From: Clostridia bacterium
GTDB lineage: Bacteria > Bacillota > Clostridia > Christensenellales > Aristaeellaceae
NCBI GenBank assembly: GCA_017552535.1
Contig: JAFZPV010000003.1
Coordinates: forward strand, 1 to 64,000
Direction: 5' to 3'
Length of the DNA: 64,000 bases
Of the stretch, positions 17,191 to 25,853 are shown piece by piece (the stretch's first letter is position 1; every line of letters starts with the position of its first letter). A program made the translations under genes and the position numbers. Below the pieces are notes generated by a model that had not been told where the DNA came from, made no database searches, and saw only the letters and a program-made list of their open reading frames with translations.

Positions 17191-18531
17191 ATGAAGAAAA
17201 TCGTATCCCTGCTGCTTGCGGCCATGCTTCTGGTTGCTTGCTGCGCCTCCCTGGCTGAAGTGCCGGAAGGCTACCCGGAGATCATCGAAGGTCTCGATTT
17301 CGGCGGAGCGACCGTCTACATCTATGACTGGTATTCTACCGGCGAGCGTGAGACCGATCCTACCGACGACCAGCAGCTCACCTACGACTACTGGGATTGG
17401 CTGCAGGAGACCTACAATGTGACCATCGTCGAGACAGCCCTGAGCGACTGGACCGGCAACCCCGAAGAGCTGCAGAACATGGTCATGAACCATGACGACA
17501 GCAAGCTGTGCATCCTGGGCATCGGCGGCGGCTTCGCCGGCCCCGCTCTGTCCAACGGCCTGTATATGCCCTGGACCTACGGCCTGGAGAACTTCAACGA
17601 AGCCACCGAAGACTTCATGACCATCAACGGCGTATGCTACGGCGTAAGCGGCAGCCCCTATGTTGAGCCCCGTCAGTGCGTGTTCTTCAACAAGCAAGTG
17701 CTGGAAGACGCCAACATCGACTGGGAAGAGCTGTATGATCTGCAGGCCGCCGGTGAGTGGACCTGGGACAAGATGGAAGAGTACATGGATGCCGTGCAGC
17801 AGGATCTGGACAACGACGGCGTTTACGACGTCTATGCCCTGACCGGCAACGGCGACGACGTGCTGATCGGTCTGGTCGTGAGCAACGAAGGCGACTTCTT
17901 CGGCTTCGATGAGAACGGCAAGCTGGTCTACACCGCTGACAAGGACAACAACACCCTGGAAGCCATCGCCCGCCGCGTTGAGTGGGGCGACAAGTACATG
18001 AGGCCCAACGAGAACTGGGACGACTATATGAGGTTCTGGCCGGAAGGCAATGTCGCCTTCTTCCTGGGACAGTCCTATGAAGGCTTCAACGGCAACAGCA
18101 CCGTAAACGGCATCGAGCGCTGGGGCTGCGTCGCGCTGCCCATGGGCCCTGCCGCCAACCGCTACACCTCCGCTGCTGACAACAACGTATTCGGCATTCC
18201 GAACGTATACGATGAGGAGACTTCCCTCAAGCTGCAGCAGATCTACACCCTGTACCGTCTGCCGGCTCCCGGCCTGGACGAGGACAGCTGGAGCAACTCC
18301 TACTATGCTCTGACCGATGACCGCGCCATCGAAGAGACCTATGCCATGCTGCGTCAGGGCGAGAACGCCACCATCATGAAGTTCAACTACCTGGGTGATC
18401 GCAACAGCGTGCTGGGCTCTGACATCATGTGGAACCTCTGGAGCGGCACTCCCGCCGAGGTTCTCGAAGCGGCCCGTCCCGCCATGGAGAACCGCTGCGC
18501 CAGCTTCAACGGCGACACCGTTGCCGAATAA
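17191..18531 (+). CDS. Extracellular solute-binding protein, second system
   Basis: 446 residues, type-1 sugar-binding family, rich in Trp and Tyr (YDYWDWLQE, MPWTYGLENF, GEWTWDKMEEYMD), as expected for oligosaccharide binding. The signal peptide KKIVSLLLAAMLLVACCASL contains LVAC, a possible lipobox with cysteine near residue 17. An alternative signal peptidase I site (ASLAE) lies a few residues later, so anchoring is uncertain. The start at 17191 follows aaaaaggagg; an upstream open stretch overlaps the permease gene and is not used. It closes the nine-gene cluster with a strong terminator. Its aromatic-rich pocket suggests a different ligand from the large binding protein at 4978. Confidence 0.9.
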   Translation: MKKIVSLLLAAMLLVACCASLAEVPEGYPEIIEGLDFGGATVYIYDWYSTGERETDPTDDQQLTYDYWDWLQETYNVTIVETALSDWTGNPEELQNMVMNHDDSKLCILGIGGGFAGPALSNGLYMPWTYGLENFNEATEDFMTINGVCYGVSGSPYVEPRQCVFFNKQVLEDANIDWEELYDLQAAGEWTWDKMEEYMDAVQQDLDNDGVYDVYALTGNGDDVLIGLVVSNEGDFFGFDENGKLVYTADKDNNTLEAIARRVEWGDKYMRPNENWDDYMRFWPEGNVAFFLGQSYEGFNGNSTVNGIERWGCVALPMGPAANRYTSAADNNVFGIPNVYDEETSLKLQQIYTLYRLPAPGLDEDSWSNSYYALTDDRAIEETYAMLRQGENATIMKFNYLGDRNSVLGSDIMWNLWSGTPAEVLEAARPAMENRCASFNGDTVAE

Positions 18532-18569
18532 GCCGGGCAGAAAGCCTGTGTGACTCACAAACAAACCAA

Positions 18570-18600
18570 GGCCGCCGCGAGAAATCGCGGCGGCCTTTCG
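18570..18600 (+). terminator. Terminator of the transport cluster
   Basis: Perfect 11-bp stem ggccgccgcga/tcgcggcggcc with a gaaa tetraloop followed by ttt. It separates the importer cluster from the xylanase operon. Confidence 0.85.
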
Positions 18601-18633
18601 CAACGGTTGAAAAGCGTCTGAGGCGATTTGCTA

Positions 18634-18662
18634 TTGACGCTTCGGGTCAGTTTCGCTAAAAT
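18634..18662 (+). promoter_or_regulatory. Promoter of the xylanase-esterase operon
   Basis: TTGACG, 17 bases, TAAAAT, about 56 bases before the xylanase start. No clear operator palindrome was seen between it and the gene. Confidence 0.75.
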
Positions 18663-18718
18663 AGTAAGAAGAAACGGTCTGATGTGTATTTCTGGCCGGA
18701 TGAAAGGGTGATCACTTT

Positions 18719-20260
18719 ATGCGCAGACTGATTACGTTGCTTCTCGTTTTGATCCTGGTATTCAACTGCGTTCCGCTTTGCGCGGAGAGCAAAGTGGTGT
18801 ATGTCTCCGATTTCTCGAAGGACGAAGACGGCTGGTACGGCCGCGGCTCCGCCGCCTACGCTTCGAACAACGTTCTTCACGTCACGGGCAGGCAGAGCGA
18901 CTGGAACTCCCCGGGCCGCGATTTTGAGCTTGAGCCCGGTGAAAAATACACCTTCAGCGTGGAAGTGCTGCAGAAGGAGTTGGACAAAGCCAACTTCATG
19001 GTTTCCGTGGCGCACACCTCGGACGGCATCGAGACCTACGAAAACCTGGCCAAACGCTCTGTGAAGAAGGGCCGCTGGACAAAGATCGAAGGCTCCTATA
19101 CCCCCGGAGAGTTCGACCGCTTCGTGCTGTATGTGGAAACCACGGGCGCTCCGACGCTGTCATTTGATATGCGTTCCTTCACGCTGACCGCACCGGAAAA
19201 CGTAAGCGAGATCAAGCGGGAAGGCCCCGCGCAGATCGAGGCGCGGGAATACGTTCAGTCGCTTAAGGAACTGTATAGGGACTATTTCGATTTCGGCTGC
19301 GCAGTAGGCAGACAGGAATCCGTGAACACGGCGCGCATGAACAAATATGCGTACTACTTCAGCATCTTCACCCCCGGCAACGAGCTGAAGCCCGATTCCG
19401 TATTGAACGTGTCCGAAAGCCGCAAGCTCGCCAAGGAAGACGATACCGCGGTAGCCGTGCACTTCAACAGCGCAAAGCCGCTTCTCGACTACTGTCAGAA
19501 GAATGACCTGAAGGTGCACGGCCACGTGCTCGTGTGGCACTCCCAGACGCCGGAAGCCTTCTTCCACGTGGGCTACGATCCCGCCGCCGCTTATGTGAGC
19601 CGAGAGGTGATGCTTGCAAGGCTAGACAATTACATCCGCCTCATCATGGAGTTCATGAAGGAGAACTATCCCGGCCTGATCGTGAGCTGGGACGTGGTGA
19701 ACGAGGCAGTGGACGATTCTTCCGGCAAGCTGCGCCAGAGCAACTGGACCAAGGTCGTGGGGCAGGATTTTGTGAACCGCGCCTTTGAGATCGCCCGTAA
19801 ATACGCGCCGGAAGATACGCTTCTGTTCTACAACGATTACTCCACACCCTACGAGCCCAAGCTAACGGGCATCTGTAATCTTTTGGACAGTCTGCTTGCT
19901 GAGGGCAATATCGACGGCTACGGCTTCCAGTGCCACTACCAGATCAGCTCCCCCAGTATCTCCCAGCTGAAGAAGGCATTTGAAAAGATCGCCGCAAAGG
20001 GACTCAGGCTCCGCGTGAGCGAACTGGACGTGACCATTTCCGGCCCCACCGCTTCGGCATACGAGCAGCAGGCGAAGCGATATGCTGACCTGATGCAGGT
20101 GTACCTGGAGTATTCCGATCAGATCATCGCCGTGCACACCTGGGGCGTTACGGACGACCTGAGCTGGCTGTCCAGCCAGTATCCGCTTTTGTTCGACAGG
20201 AACCTGAACCCGAAGCCCGCCTTCGACGCGCTCACAGCGCTGGTGAGCACGGAGGAGTAA
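18719..20260 (+). CDS. Secreted GH10 endo-1,4-beta-xylanase with N-terminal carbohydrate-binding module
   Basis: 513 residues. Signal peptide 1-22 (cut after PLCA). Residues ~28-155 form a CBM22/CBM4-like sandwich (YVSDFSKDEDGWYGRGSAA, GRWTKIEGSYTPG). The GH10 barrel covers ~175-510. It has the substrate-side motif HGHVLVWHSQTP, the acid/base glutamate E329 in SWDVVNEAVDD, GFQCHYQ, and the nucleophile E435 in LRVSELDVTI. All catalytic parts are intact, so it should cut xylan outside the cell. One base separates it from the SGNH esterase, and the two share a promoter at 18634-18662. No anchor or dockerin is visible. Confidence 0.96.
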   Translation: MRRLITLLLVLILVFNCVPLCAESKVVYVSDFSKDEDGWYGRGSAAYASNNVLHVTGRQSDWNSPGRDFELEPGEKYTFSVEVLQKELDKANFMVSVAHTSDGIETYENLAKRSVKKGRWTKIEGSYTPGEFDRFVLYVETTGAPTLSFDMRSFTLTAPENVSEIKREGPAQIEAREYVQSLKELYRDYFDFGCAVGRQESVNTARMNKYAYYFSIFTPGNELKPDSVLNVSESRKLAKEDDTAVAVHFNSAKPLLDYCQKNDLKVHGHVLVWHSQTPEAFFHVGYDPAAAYVSREVMLARLDNYIRLIMEFMKENYPGLIVSWDVVNEAVDDSSGKLRQSNWTKVVGQDFVNRAFEIARKYAPEDTLLFYNDYSTPYEPKLTGICNLLDSLLAEGNIDGYGFQCHYQISSPSISQLKKAFEKIAAKGLRLRVSELDVTISGPTASAYEQQAKRYADLMQVYLEYSDQIIAVHTWGVTDDLSWLSSQYPLLFDRNLNPKPAFDALTALVSTEE

Positions 20261-20261
20261 A

Positions 20262-21416
20262 ATGCGCTTTCTGCTGATTCTTTCCCTCATCCTGTGCCTG
20301 GCCGTTTCACCGCTGACGGCCCTTGCTGGCGCGGACACGTCTCTGACGGACGAGATGTACGCCCGGGCAATAAGCTTTCCCGAGCCCGAGCTTGCCAGGC
20401 TCAAAAAGGTGCTTACCAAGGCGCTGGGCGGTGAAGACGTCACTCTTGGCGTGATCGGGGGCTCCATCACCGAGGGCAGCTCGGCCACCCCCAAAAGCAA
20501 CAGCTACGCTGGCAGGCTAAAGACCTGGTGGGCCGATCGCTTCGACGGAAACGTGAAGCTGATCAACGCGGGCATCAGCGGCACGGATTCCTATCTGGGC
20601 GTGCACCGCGCCTACAGCCAGCTGCTGAAGTACGAACCGGACCTGGTGATCGTAGAATTCTCCGTGAACGACTGGGGCAACGAGTTCTTCAAAACCAGCT
20701 ACGATTCGCTGGTGCAGACGGTGCTCGCTCAGCCGAACCAGCCCGCCGTGATCCTTTTATTCATGACCATGGAAAGCGGAAACAGCGCCGTGAACCAGCA
20801 CAGCGCCGTAGGCGCGAAATACCGCCTGCCCATGATCAGCTACAAAAACGCCGTGCTGCCGGAGATCAAAAGCGGACGCTTCGCCTGGCGGGACATCTCG
20901 CCTGACAATATCCATCCCAACAATGAAGGCCACGCGATCGTATGCGATCTGATCACCCGGTATCTCGAAGACGTGATCGCAAAGCTCGATTCCATAGACG
21001 GCGAGATCGCGCCCTTCACTCCTGCCCAGTGCAAGTATGAAGGCGCGCGCATTCTGAGCCGCGGCAGCGTGAAGACAGACGTGATGGAGAAGTATTACTA
21101 TAAGGATTTCCATCCACGTTTTGCCGGCAACTGGATGGGCGGGCAGAGGGGAAGCCGCCTCGTGTTTACGGTGGAAGACTGCAGGAACATCGGTATCCTG
21201 TACGAGAAACTCGCTACCAGGCCCGGCGGCTGTGTGGATATCTACATCGACGGCAAGTGGACTGCCACGCTGAATTCCGCTGACGCCGACGGCTGGGACC
21301 ACGCCTATCCCCAGGAAGTCTATACTTCCGCAGAGGTCGGTACTCACACGGTGGAGATCCTGCCGACGGAAGGAAAGGAAGGCAACTTCATCCTGCTGGG
21401 ACTGATGGTATCATAA
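20262..21416 (+). CDS. Secreted SGNH/GDSL hydrolase, probable carbohydrate esterase
   Basis: 384 residues with a signal peptide (cut near TALAGAD). The SGNH blocks are clear: Ser68 in GVIGGSITEG, the glycine of NAGISGTDS, the asparagine of FSVNDWGN, and D215/H218 in DNIHPNNEGH. After residue ~245 comes a second beta-rich domain (~120 residues; CVDIYIDGKWTATLNS), similar to accessory domains of plant-polysaccharide esterases. Being directly downstream of the xylanase, deacetylation of xylan or its oligomers is the likely task; the substrate itself is inferred from context. Confidence 0.88.
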   Translation: MRFLLILSLILCLAVSPLTALAGADTSLTDEMYARAISFPEPELARLKKVLTKALGGEDVTLGVIGGSITEGSSATPKSNSYAGRLKTWWADRFDGNVKLINAGISGTDSYLGVHRAYSQLLKYEPDLVIVEFSVNDWGNEFFKTSYDSLVQTVLAQPNQPAVILLFMTMESGNSAVNQHSAVGAKYRLPMISYKNAVLPEIKSGRFAWRDISPDNIHPNNEGHAIVCDLITRYLEDVIAKLDSIDGEIAPFTPAQCKYEGARILSRGSVKTDVMEKYYYKDFHPRFAGNWMGGQRGSRLVFTVEDCRNIGILYEKLATRPGGCVDIYIDGKWTATLNSADADGWDHAYPQEVYTSAEVGTHTVEILPTEGKEGNFILLGLMVS

Positions 21417-21438
21417 AGCAAAGGCCCATACGCATAAA

Positions 21439-21480
21439 CGATCCGCGCCTAATGAATCCAAGGCGCGGATCGTTGTATTT
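21439..21480. terminator. Terminator between convergent genes
   Basis: Stem gatccgcgcct/aggcgcggatc with a ten-base loop, then gttgtattt on the plus strand. It lies between the SGNH gene (plus) and the dehydrogenase (minus) and could serve both. Confidence 0.8.
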
Positions 21481-21488
21481 GGGGCTTT

Positions 21489-22475
21489 TCAGTCTTTGAT
21501 CTCCACTTCACGCTTCTGCTTGTGTGCAGCGTAAGCGTTTTCCATCAGAACGGTGAGCGCGCGGGCTTCCTTTGTGCCGAAGAGAACAGGTTTGCCGTAC
21601 AGCGCGGAATCGATGAACTGGCGTATGGGCGTAGGCAGAGCTTTGGGGAGCGCGGGCGTGATCCAGCCGCCGTCCTCCGACGCCTGCAGGGAATCCGTTT
21701 TAACGCGCACTTTGCCGTCCTGGGCCAGGATCGCACCCTTCGTGCCGTACACCTCGCAGGTCTGAGGCGTATACGGGGCAACGAGGCTGGTCTCCGCCAC
21801 AGCCACCGCGCCGCTCTTAAAGCGGATGACGGATACCGCGTCGTCTTCCACCTGGCGGCCGGTTAAGTTCCTGAAGCAGCTCTGAACGGACGCGGGTTCG
21901 CCCAGCAGCCAGGAAGACAGATACATGGGATGAGCGCCAAGGTCCATCATCGCCCCGCCGCCCGTGGTTTCGGGATCGTACCAGTAATCCGGCAGCCAGC
22001 CCGCCAGGGCGCCGTTGTGGCAGTTGCGCACGCGGAACAGCGTCACTTTTCCGATCAGGCCGCATTCGATGGCCTGCTTGATGAACAGGTTCTGGGGAAA
22101 GCAGCGGTGCGGAAAGGAAATGGTGAACACGACGCCGTTTTCGTTTATCTCGCGTATAGCCTCGTCGCAGTCCTTCACATTCAGGCACATCACCTTTTCG
22201 GTGAAGATGTGCTTTTTCGCCCTTGCGGCCTGGATCATGATCTGCCTGTGCATATTGGTGGGCGAGCAGATGCACACCGCGTCGCAGCCGCTGTCTTTCA
22301 GCATTTCGGCATAGGAGGCATAAAAAGGCACATGCAGGCGCCCTGCCCATTCCCTGCCGCGAGCTTCGTCGTCGTCCCATACGCAGACCACCTGCGAGTC
22401 CGGCTCGCGGTTAAAGTCATTCGCGTAGCCTTCTGCGTGCACGTGCCATTTGCCGGCCATTGCGATCTTCAGCAT
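21489..22475 (-). CDS. Gfo/Idh/MocA-family oxidoreductase
   Basis: 328 residues. The Rossmann N-terminal domain has an altered dinucleotide site MAGKWHVHAEGYA (normally GxGxxG). The family motif TEKVMCLN (usually EKP) near residue 93 keeps the catalytic lysine. The C-terminal domain holds the usual GGGAMMDLGAHPMYLSSWLLG segment near 171-190. Such enzymes oxidise or epimerise sugars or cyclitols with NAD(P). The departure from GxGxxG is real in this sequence and may change cofactor contacts. Convergent to the xylanase operon; aggaggaaatt precedes the ATG. Confidence 0.88.
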   Translation of the reverse strand: MLKIAMAGKWHVHAEGYANDFNREPDSQVVCVWDDDEARGREWAGRLHVPFYASYAEMLKDSGCDAVCICSPTNMHRQIMIQAARAKKHIFTEKVMCLNVKDCDEAIREINENGVVFTISFPHRCFPQNLFIKQAIECGLIGKVTLFRVRNCHNGALAGWLPDYWYDPETTGGGAMMDLGAHPMYLSSWLLGEPASVQSCFRNLTGRQVEDDAVSVIRFKSGAVAVAETSLVAPYTPQTCEVYGTKGAILAQDGKVRVKTDSLQASEDGGWITPALPKALPTPIRQFIDSALYGKPVLFGTKEARALTVLMENAYAAHKQKREVEIKD

Positions 22476-22487
22476 AATTTCCTCCTA

Positions 22488-22518
22488 TAAAGAAGAGGCA
22501 CCCTGACGGATGCCTCTT
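22488..22518 (-). terminator. Terminator after the EF-G-like gene
   Basis: Minus-strand stem aagaggca/tgcctctt with inner partial pairing, followed by ctttata. It lies between the EF-G-like gene and the start of the dehydrogenase gene. Confidence 0.65.
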
Positions 22519-22532
22519 GATGAAACGGAAGA

Positions 22533-24617
22533 TTATTCTTCCTCGTCGTCGTCTTTCTTGGCGCTCTCCACAATCTTCTTGGCGTTCTGGGCAGGCACTT
22601 CCTGGTAGTTGACGAACTCCATGGAGAAGGAGCCTCTGCCCTGGGTCATGGAACGCAGATCGGTGGCGTACTTGAACATTTCGCTCTGGGGCACGAGGGC
22701 CTCCAGCTGGACCTCGCCGTCCTCCAGCGTCTTCTGATCGCTGATGGTGCCGCGGCGCTTGCTCATGTCGCCCATGATGGTGCCCACGTAGTCGTTGGGC
22801 ACGGTGATGAGGGCGCGGTATACGGGCTCCAGCAGGTAGGGAGAAGCCGTATCCAGCTGCTTGAACGCCAGGCGGGCAGCGGTCTTAAAGGCCATTTCAG
22901 AGGAGTCTACGGGATGGTAGCTGCCGTCGTGCAGCTTGGCGGTGAGGCCTACTACGGGGAAACCGGCCAGCACGCCCTTGCGGATGTTCTCGCGCAGGCC
23001 TTTTTCTACGGCGGGGATAAAGTTGCGGGGCACCACGCCGCCCACGACCGCGTCCTCGAATACGAAGTCGGTGTTGGTGGGATCGTCGTTGGGACGGAAC
23101 TCGATGACCACGTCGCCGAACTGGCCGTGACCGCCGGACTGCTTCTTATGACGGCCGCGCACGTCGACCTTTTTCTTGATGGACTCGCGGTACGGGATCT
23201 TGGGATCCTGCAGCAGGCAGTCCACGCCGAACTTGCTTGCCAGCTTCTTGGTGATCACGTCGATGTGAGTCTCGCCCAGGCCGTTGATCAGGGTCTCGGT
23301 GGTCTCGGCGTCCTTGGTGATGGTGATGGTGGGATCTTCTTCCATCAGGCGGTTGAGGCCCGTGAAGATCTTATCTTCCTCGCCGGCCTTCTTGGCGTAC
23401 ACGGCCATGGAGATGCAGGGGGCCGGGAACTCGATGTCGGCGTACTTGATGGGCTTGTTCTGATCGCACAGGGTGTTGCCGGTGGAAACGCTCACCAGCT
23501 TGGCCAGGGCTACGATGTCGCCCGCCACGCCCTTGTTGATGGCGTTGGTCTTTTTGCCCAGCATGTAGTAGATGTTTCCGGGTTTTTCGGTCTTCTCGGC
23601 GTTGGCGTTGTACAGGGTCATGTCGCCGGTCAGCACGCCGGAGTTGATCTTGAGCAGGCTCAGCTTGCCCACGAAGGGGTCAGCAAGGGTCTTGAAGACC
23701 TGAGCGGAGAAGGGCTGGTCTTCGGAGACCGTGCGTTCTTCGGCTTCGCCGGTTTTGGGGTTCACGCCCTTGAGCACCCGGTCAGCGGGAGAGGGCAGCA
23801 GGTCCACGATGTTGTCCAGCAGCTTGCCAAGTCCCACGCGGGTGAGGGAATCGCAGCACACTACGGGCACGACGCTGCCGTCCACGATGCCCTTGCGCAG
23901 GCCCAGCATGGTGTCTTCGGTGGAGAGTTCCATTTCTTCGAAGTACTTCTCCATCAGCTCTTCGTCGGCGCCGGCAGCGGCTTCCATGATGGCTTCGCGG
24001 CAGCTTTCGACTTCGGCCTTGACGGAATCGGGGATCGGGATCTCCTTGAGGGTCTTGCCTTCGCCGGTGAACGCCTTGTTTTCAAGGACGCACACCACGC
24101 CGGTGAACTGGCCGTTTTCCACGATAGGCACCTCGATGGGCGCGATGTGGGTGCCGTACTTGTCGGTGATGGTCTTGAGCGCCTTTTCGAAGTTGGCGTT
24201 CTCGCGGGACATATTGTTGATGACGATCATGCGGGCGTTGTGATGCTTGTCGCACTGGGTCCACGCCTTTTCGGCGCCTACGTCCAGGCCGCCAACGGCG
24301 CCCACGGTGATCAGAGCGCCTTCACACGCGGTGAGGGGGCCCATCATTTCGCCGGCAAAATCGAAAAAGCCGGGAACGTCCACGAGGTTGATCTTGGTAT
24401 CCTTATACTCCAGGGGAGCAAGAGCGGCGGAAATGGAGATTTGTCTGCGGTTCTCTTCCGGATCGTAATCGGTGGTGGCGGTGCCGTTTTCCACCTTGCC
24501 CTGGCGGTCGATCGCGCCGGCGGTGAAGAGCAGTGCCTCGACGAGGGTCGTCTTGCCCTCGCCGCCATGCCCAAGTACGGCGACGTTGCGGATATTCCTT
24601 GCGATGTAGTCTTTCAT
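22533..24617 (-). CDS. EF-G-like translational GTPase (paralogue type)
   Basis: 694 residues with all EF-G domains: GTPase (1-270), domains II to V to the C-terminus. P-loop GHGGEGKT (16-23) and DVPG (80-83) are present. The guanine-specificity motif, normally NKxD, reads NNMS at 134-137, which is unusual. Domain IV (VDVRGRHKKQSGGHGQFGDV) and domain V are normal. GHGG instead of GHID places it with the second EF-G type found in many Clostridia rather than with canonical FusA encoded beside rpsL/rpsG. The tail ends in an acidic run (KKDDDEEE). It has its own promoter (24672-24699) and terminator. Its exact role, translocation or recycling, is uncertain. Confidence 0.9.
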   Translation of the reverse strand: MKDYIARNIRNVAVLGHGGEGKTTLVEALLFTAGAIDRQGKVENGTATTDYDPEENRRQISISAALAPLEYKDTKINLVDVPGFFDFAGEMMGPLTACEGALITVGAVGGLDVGAEKAWTQCDKHHNARMIVINNMSRENANFEKALKTITDKYGTHIAPIEVPIVENGQFTGVVCVLENKAFTGEGKTLKEIPIPDSVKAEVESCREAIMEAAAGADEELMEKYFEEMELSTEDTMLGLRKGIVDGSVVPVVCCDSLTRVGLGKLLDNIVDLLPSPADRVLKGVNPKTGEAEERTVSEDQPFSAQVFKTLADPFVGKLSLLKINSGVLTGDMTLYNANAEKTEKPGNIYYMLGKKTNAINKGVAGDIVALAKLVSVSTGNTLCDQNKPIKYADIEFPAPCISMAVYAKKAGEEDKIFTGLNRLMEEDPTITITKDAETTETLINGLGETHIDVITKKLASKFGVDCLLQDPKIPYRESIKKKVDVRGRHKKQSGGHGQFGDVVIEFRPNDDPTNTDFVFEDAVVGGVVPRNFIPAVEKGLRENIRKGVLAGFPVVGLTAKLHDGSYHPVDSSEMAFKTAARLAFKQLDTASPYLLEPVYRALITVPNDYVGTIMGDMSKRRGTISDQKTLEDGEVQLEALVPQSEMFKYATDLRSMTQGRGSFSMEFVNYQEVPAQNAKKIVESAKKDDDEEE

Positions 24618-24671
24618 GTTCTTCTCCCCTTAATGTTTTCTGATTGATATGTCACAAACATACTGCTTTAT

Positions 24672-24699
24672 ATTATAACATAAAGCGCTCATATTGCAA
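24672..24699 (-). promoter_or_regulatory. Promoter of the EF-G-like gene
   Basis: On the minus strand TTGCAA, 16 bases, TATAAT, about 55 bases before the start codon. The region 24700-24808 shows no gene. Confidence 0.75.
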
Positions 24700-24808
24700 G
24701 TGAATTTTTGTTGAAAGCCGGCTTTTCGCGTTTTTGTTTACATTTGATTGGTCATAGCGGAGATTAGCTGGAAGCCGGAAGGGTTTTTAATATTTCTTTG
24801 CCCCGCAA

Positions 24809-24837
24809 TTGCATTTAAACGCATTTTGTTTTATAAT
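24809..24837 (+). promoter_or_regulatory. Promoter of deoD
   Basis: TTGCAT, 17 bases, TATAAT. The transcript would start near 24844, about 22 bases before the deoD start. This also rules out an upstream in-frame ATG at 24809. Confidence 0.8.
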
Positions 24838-24865
24838 GGATGCATACTATGAGCGAGGTGATCAT

Positions 24866-25573
24866 ATGGCCAATATACCCACTCCGCATAACAGCGCGAA
24901 AATGGGAGACTTCGCCCCCACCGTGCTGATGCCCGGCGACCCGCTGCGCAGCAAGTTTATCGCCGAGACCTTTCTGGATGACAAGGTCCTGGTGAACAAC
25001 GTACGCGGCGTACAGGGCTATACCGGATACTACAAGGGCAAGCGCGTATCCGTGATGGCTTCCGGCATGGGCATGCCTTCCATCGGCATCTATTCCTATG
25101 AGCTGTTCAATTTCTACGGTGTGGAGAACATCATACGCATCGGTTCCGCCGGAATGCTCCATCCCAGCCTTCACGTGCGCGACATCGTAGCTGGCATGAG
25201 CGCCTACACGAATTCTGCCTATGCCAAACAGTTCGGCTTTGAGGGCATGCTGGCGCCCTGCTGCGATTACGGCCTGCTCTCAAAAGCGGTAGAGGCTGCC
25301 GAAAAGCTGGGCGTGCACATCGTTCCCGGCCCGCTGTACTCCTCAGACACCTTCTACGACGAATCTGCACCGCTTGGCAAGCTCAGGAACCTGGGCGTGC
25401 TGGCAGTGGAGATGGAAGCCGCCGCACTGTACCTGAACGCGGCCCGCGCGGGCAAAAAGGCCCTTGCGCTTTGCACCATATCCGACAATCCCTTTACCGG
25501 CGAAGGCCTGGACGCGGAGCAGCGCCAGCTGAGCTTTACGCAGATGATGGAGATCGCGCTGGAGATCGCGTGA
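24866..25573 (+). CDS. deoD: Purine nucleoside phosphorylase DeoD
   Basis: 235 residues, the standard length of the hexameric DeoD family. It cleaves purine (deoxy)ribonucleosides with phosphate. Seen are the N-terminal PTPHNSAKMGDFAPTVLMPGDPLR (phosphate site), SGMGMPSIGIYSYEL, the ribose-binding VEMEAAALY, and CTISDNPFTGE with the catalytic aspartate near residue 204 (often SDHI/L in relatives). The start at 24866 has gcgaggtgat before it. It is a single gene with its own promoter, followed by a repeat region rather than a clear operon partner. Confidence 0.95.
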   Translation: MANIPTPHNSAKMGDFAPTVLMPGDPLRSKFIAETFLDDKVLVNNVRGVQGYTGYYKGKRVSVMASGMGMPSIGIYSYELFNFYGVENIIRIGSAGMLHPSLHVRDIVAGMSAYTNSAYAKQFGFEGMLAPCCDYGLLSKAVEAAEKLGVHIVPGPLYSSDTFYDESAPLGKLRNLGVLAVEMEAAALYLNAARAGKKALALCTISDNPFTGEGLDAEQRQLSFTQMMEIALEIA

Positions 25574-25638
25574 TTCCGAGAGAAGGAACGACTCCCTCAC
25601 GGAAAACGAATAAGAGCAGACACGAGCGGGAAGTCAAG

Positions 25639-25850
25639 AGTTAGGAGTTAGCAGGTAGGAGTTAGGAGTTCAGGTTGAAATGCCTGCGGCATTTCTTTGA
25701 TTGAGGGAGCACCGTTCTCCTCTATCCAAAGATATGCCGCAGGCATTGTTTTATCTCTTATTTTTTACATCAACCAATCAAAACTCCTAGCTCCTGACTC
25801 CTAACTCCACACTCCCATTCAACAGCTCCTGACTCCTAACTCAACACTCC
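25639..25850. repeat. Long imperfect inverted repeat with GTTAGGAGTTAG-type arms
   Basis: The left arm (25639-25694) carries repeats of agttaggagtta, and the right arm (from about 25780) carries their complement, actcctaactcc, several times. The centre contains a perfect 13-base inverted repeat atgcctgcggcat (25680-25692) with atgccgcaggcat (25734-25746). No protein is encoded. It fits a small non-autonomous mobile or slippage-generated element at the junction of two convergent genes, where it could also act as a transcription end. Confidence 0.65.
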
Positions 25851-25853
25851 CCA

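Noticed and set aside
22914..24647. 577-codon open frame opposite the EF-G-like gene
   Set aside because: Antisense product of a GC-rich gene; the minus-strand frame carries all EF-G motifs.
25574..25850. Small RNA or riboswitch downstream of deoD
   Set aside because: Only slippage-like repeats and palindromes are seen, without a promoter or known riboswitch core.
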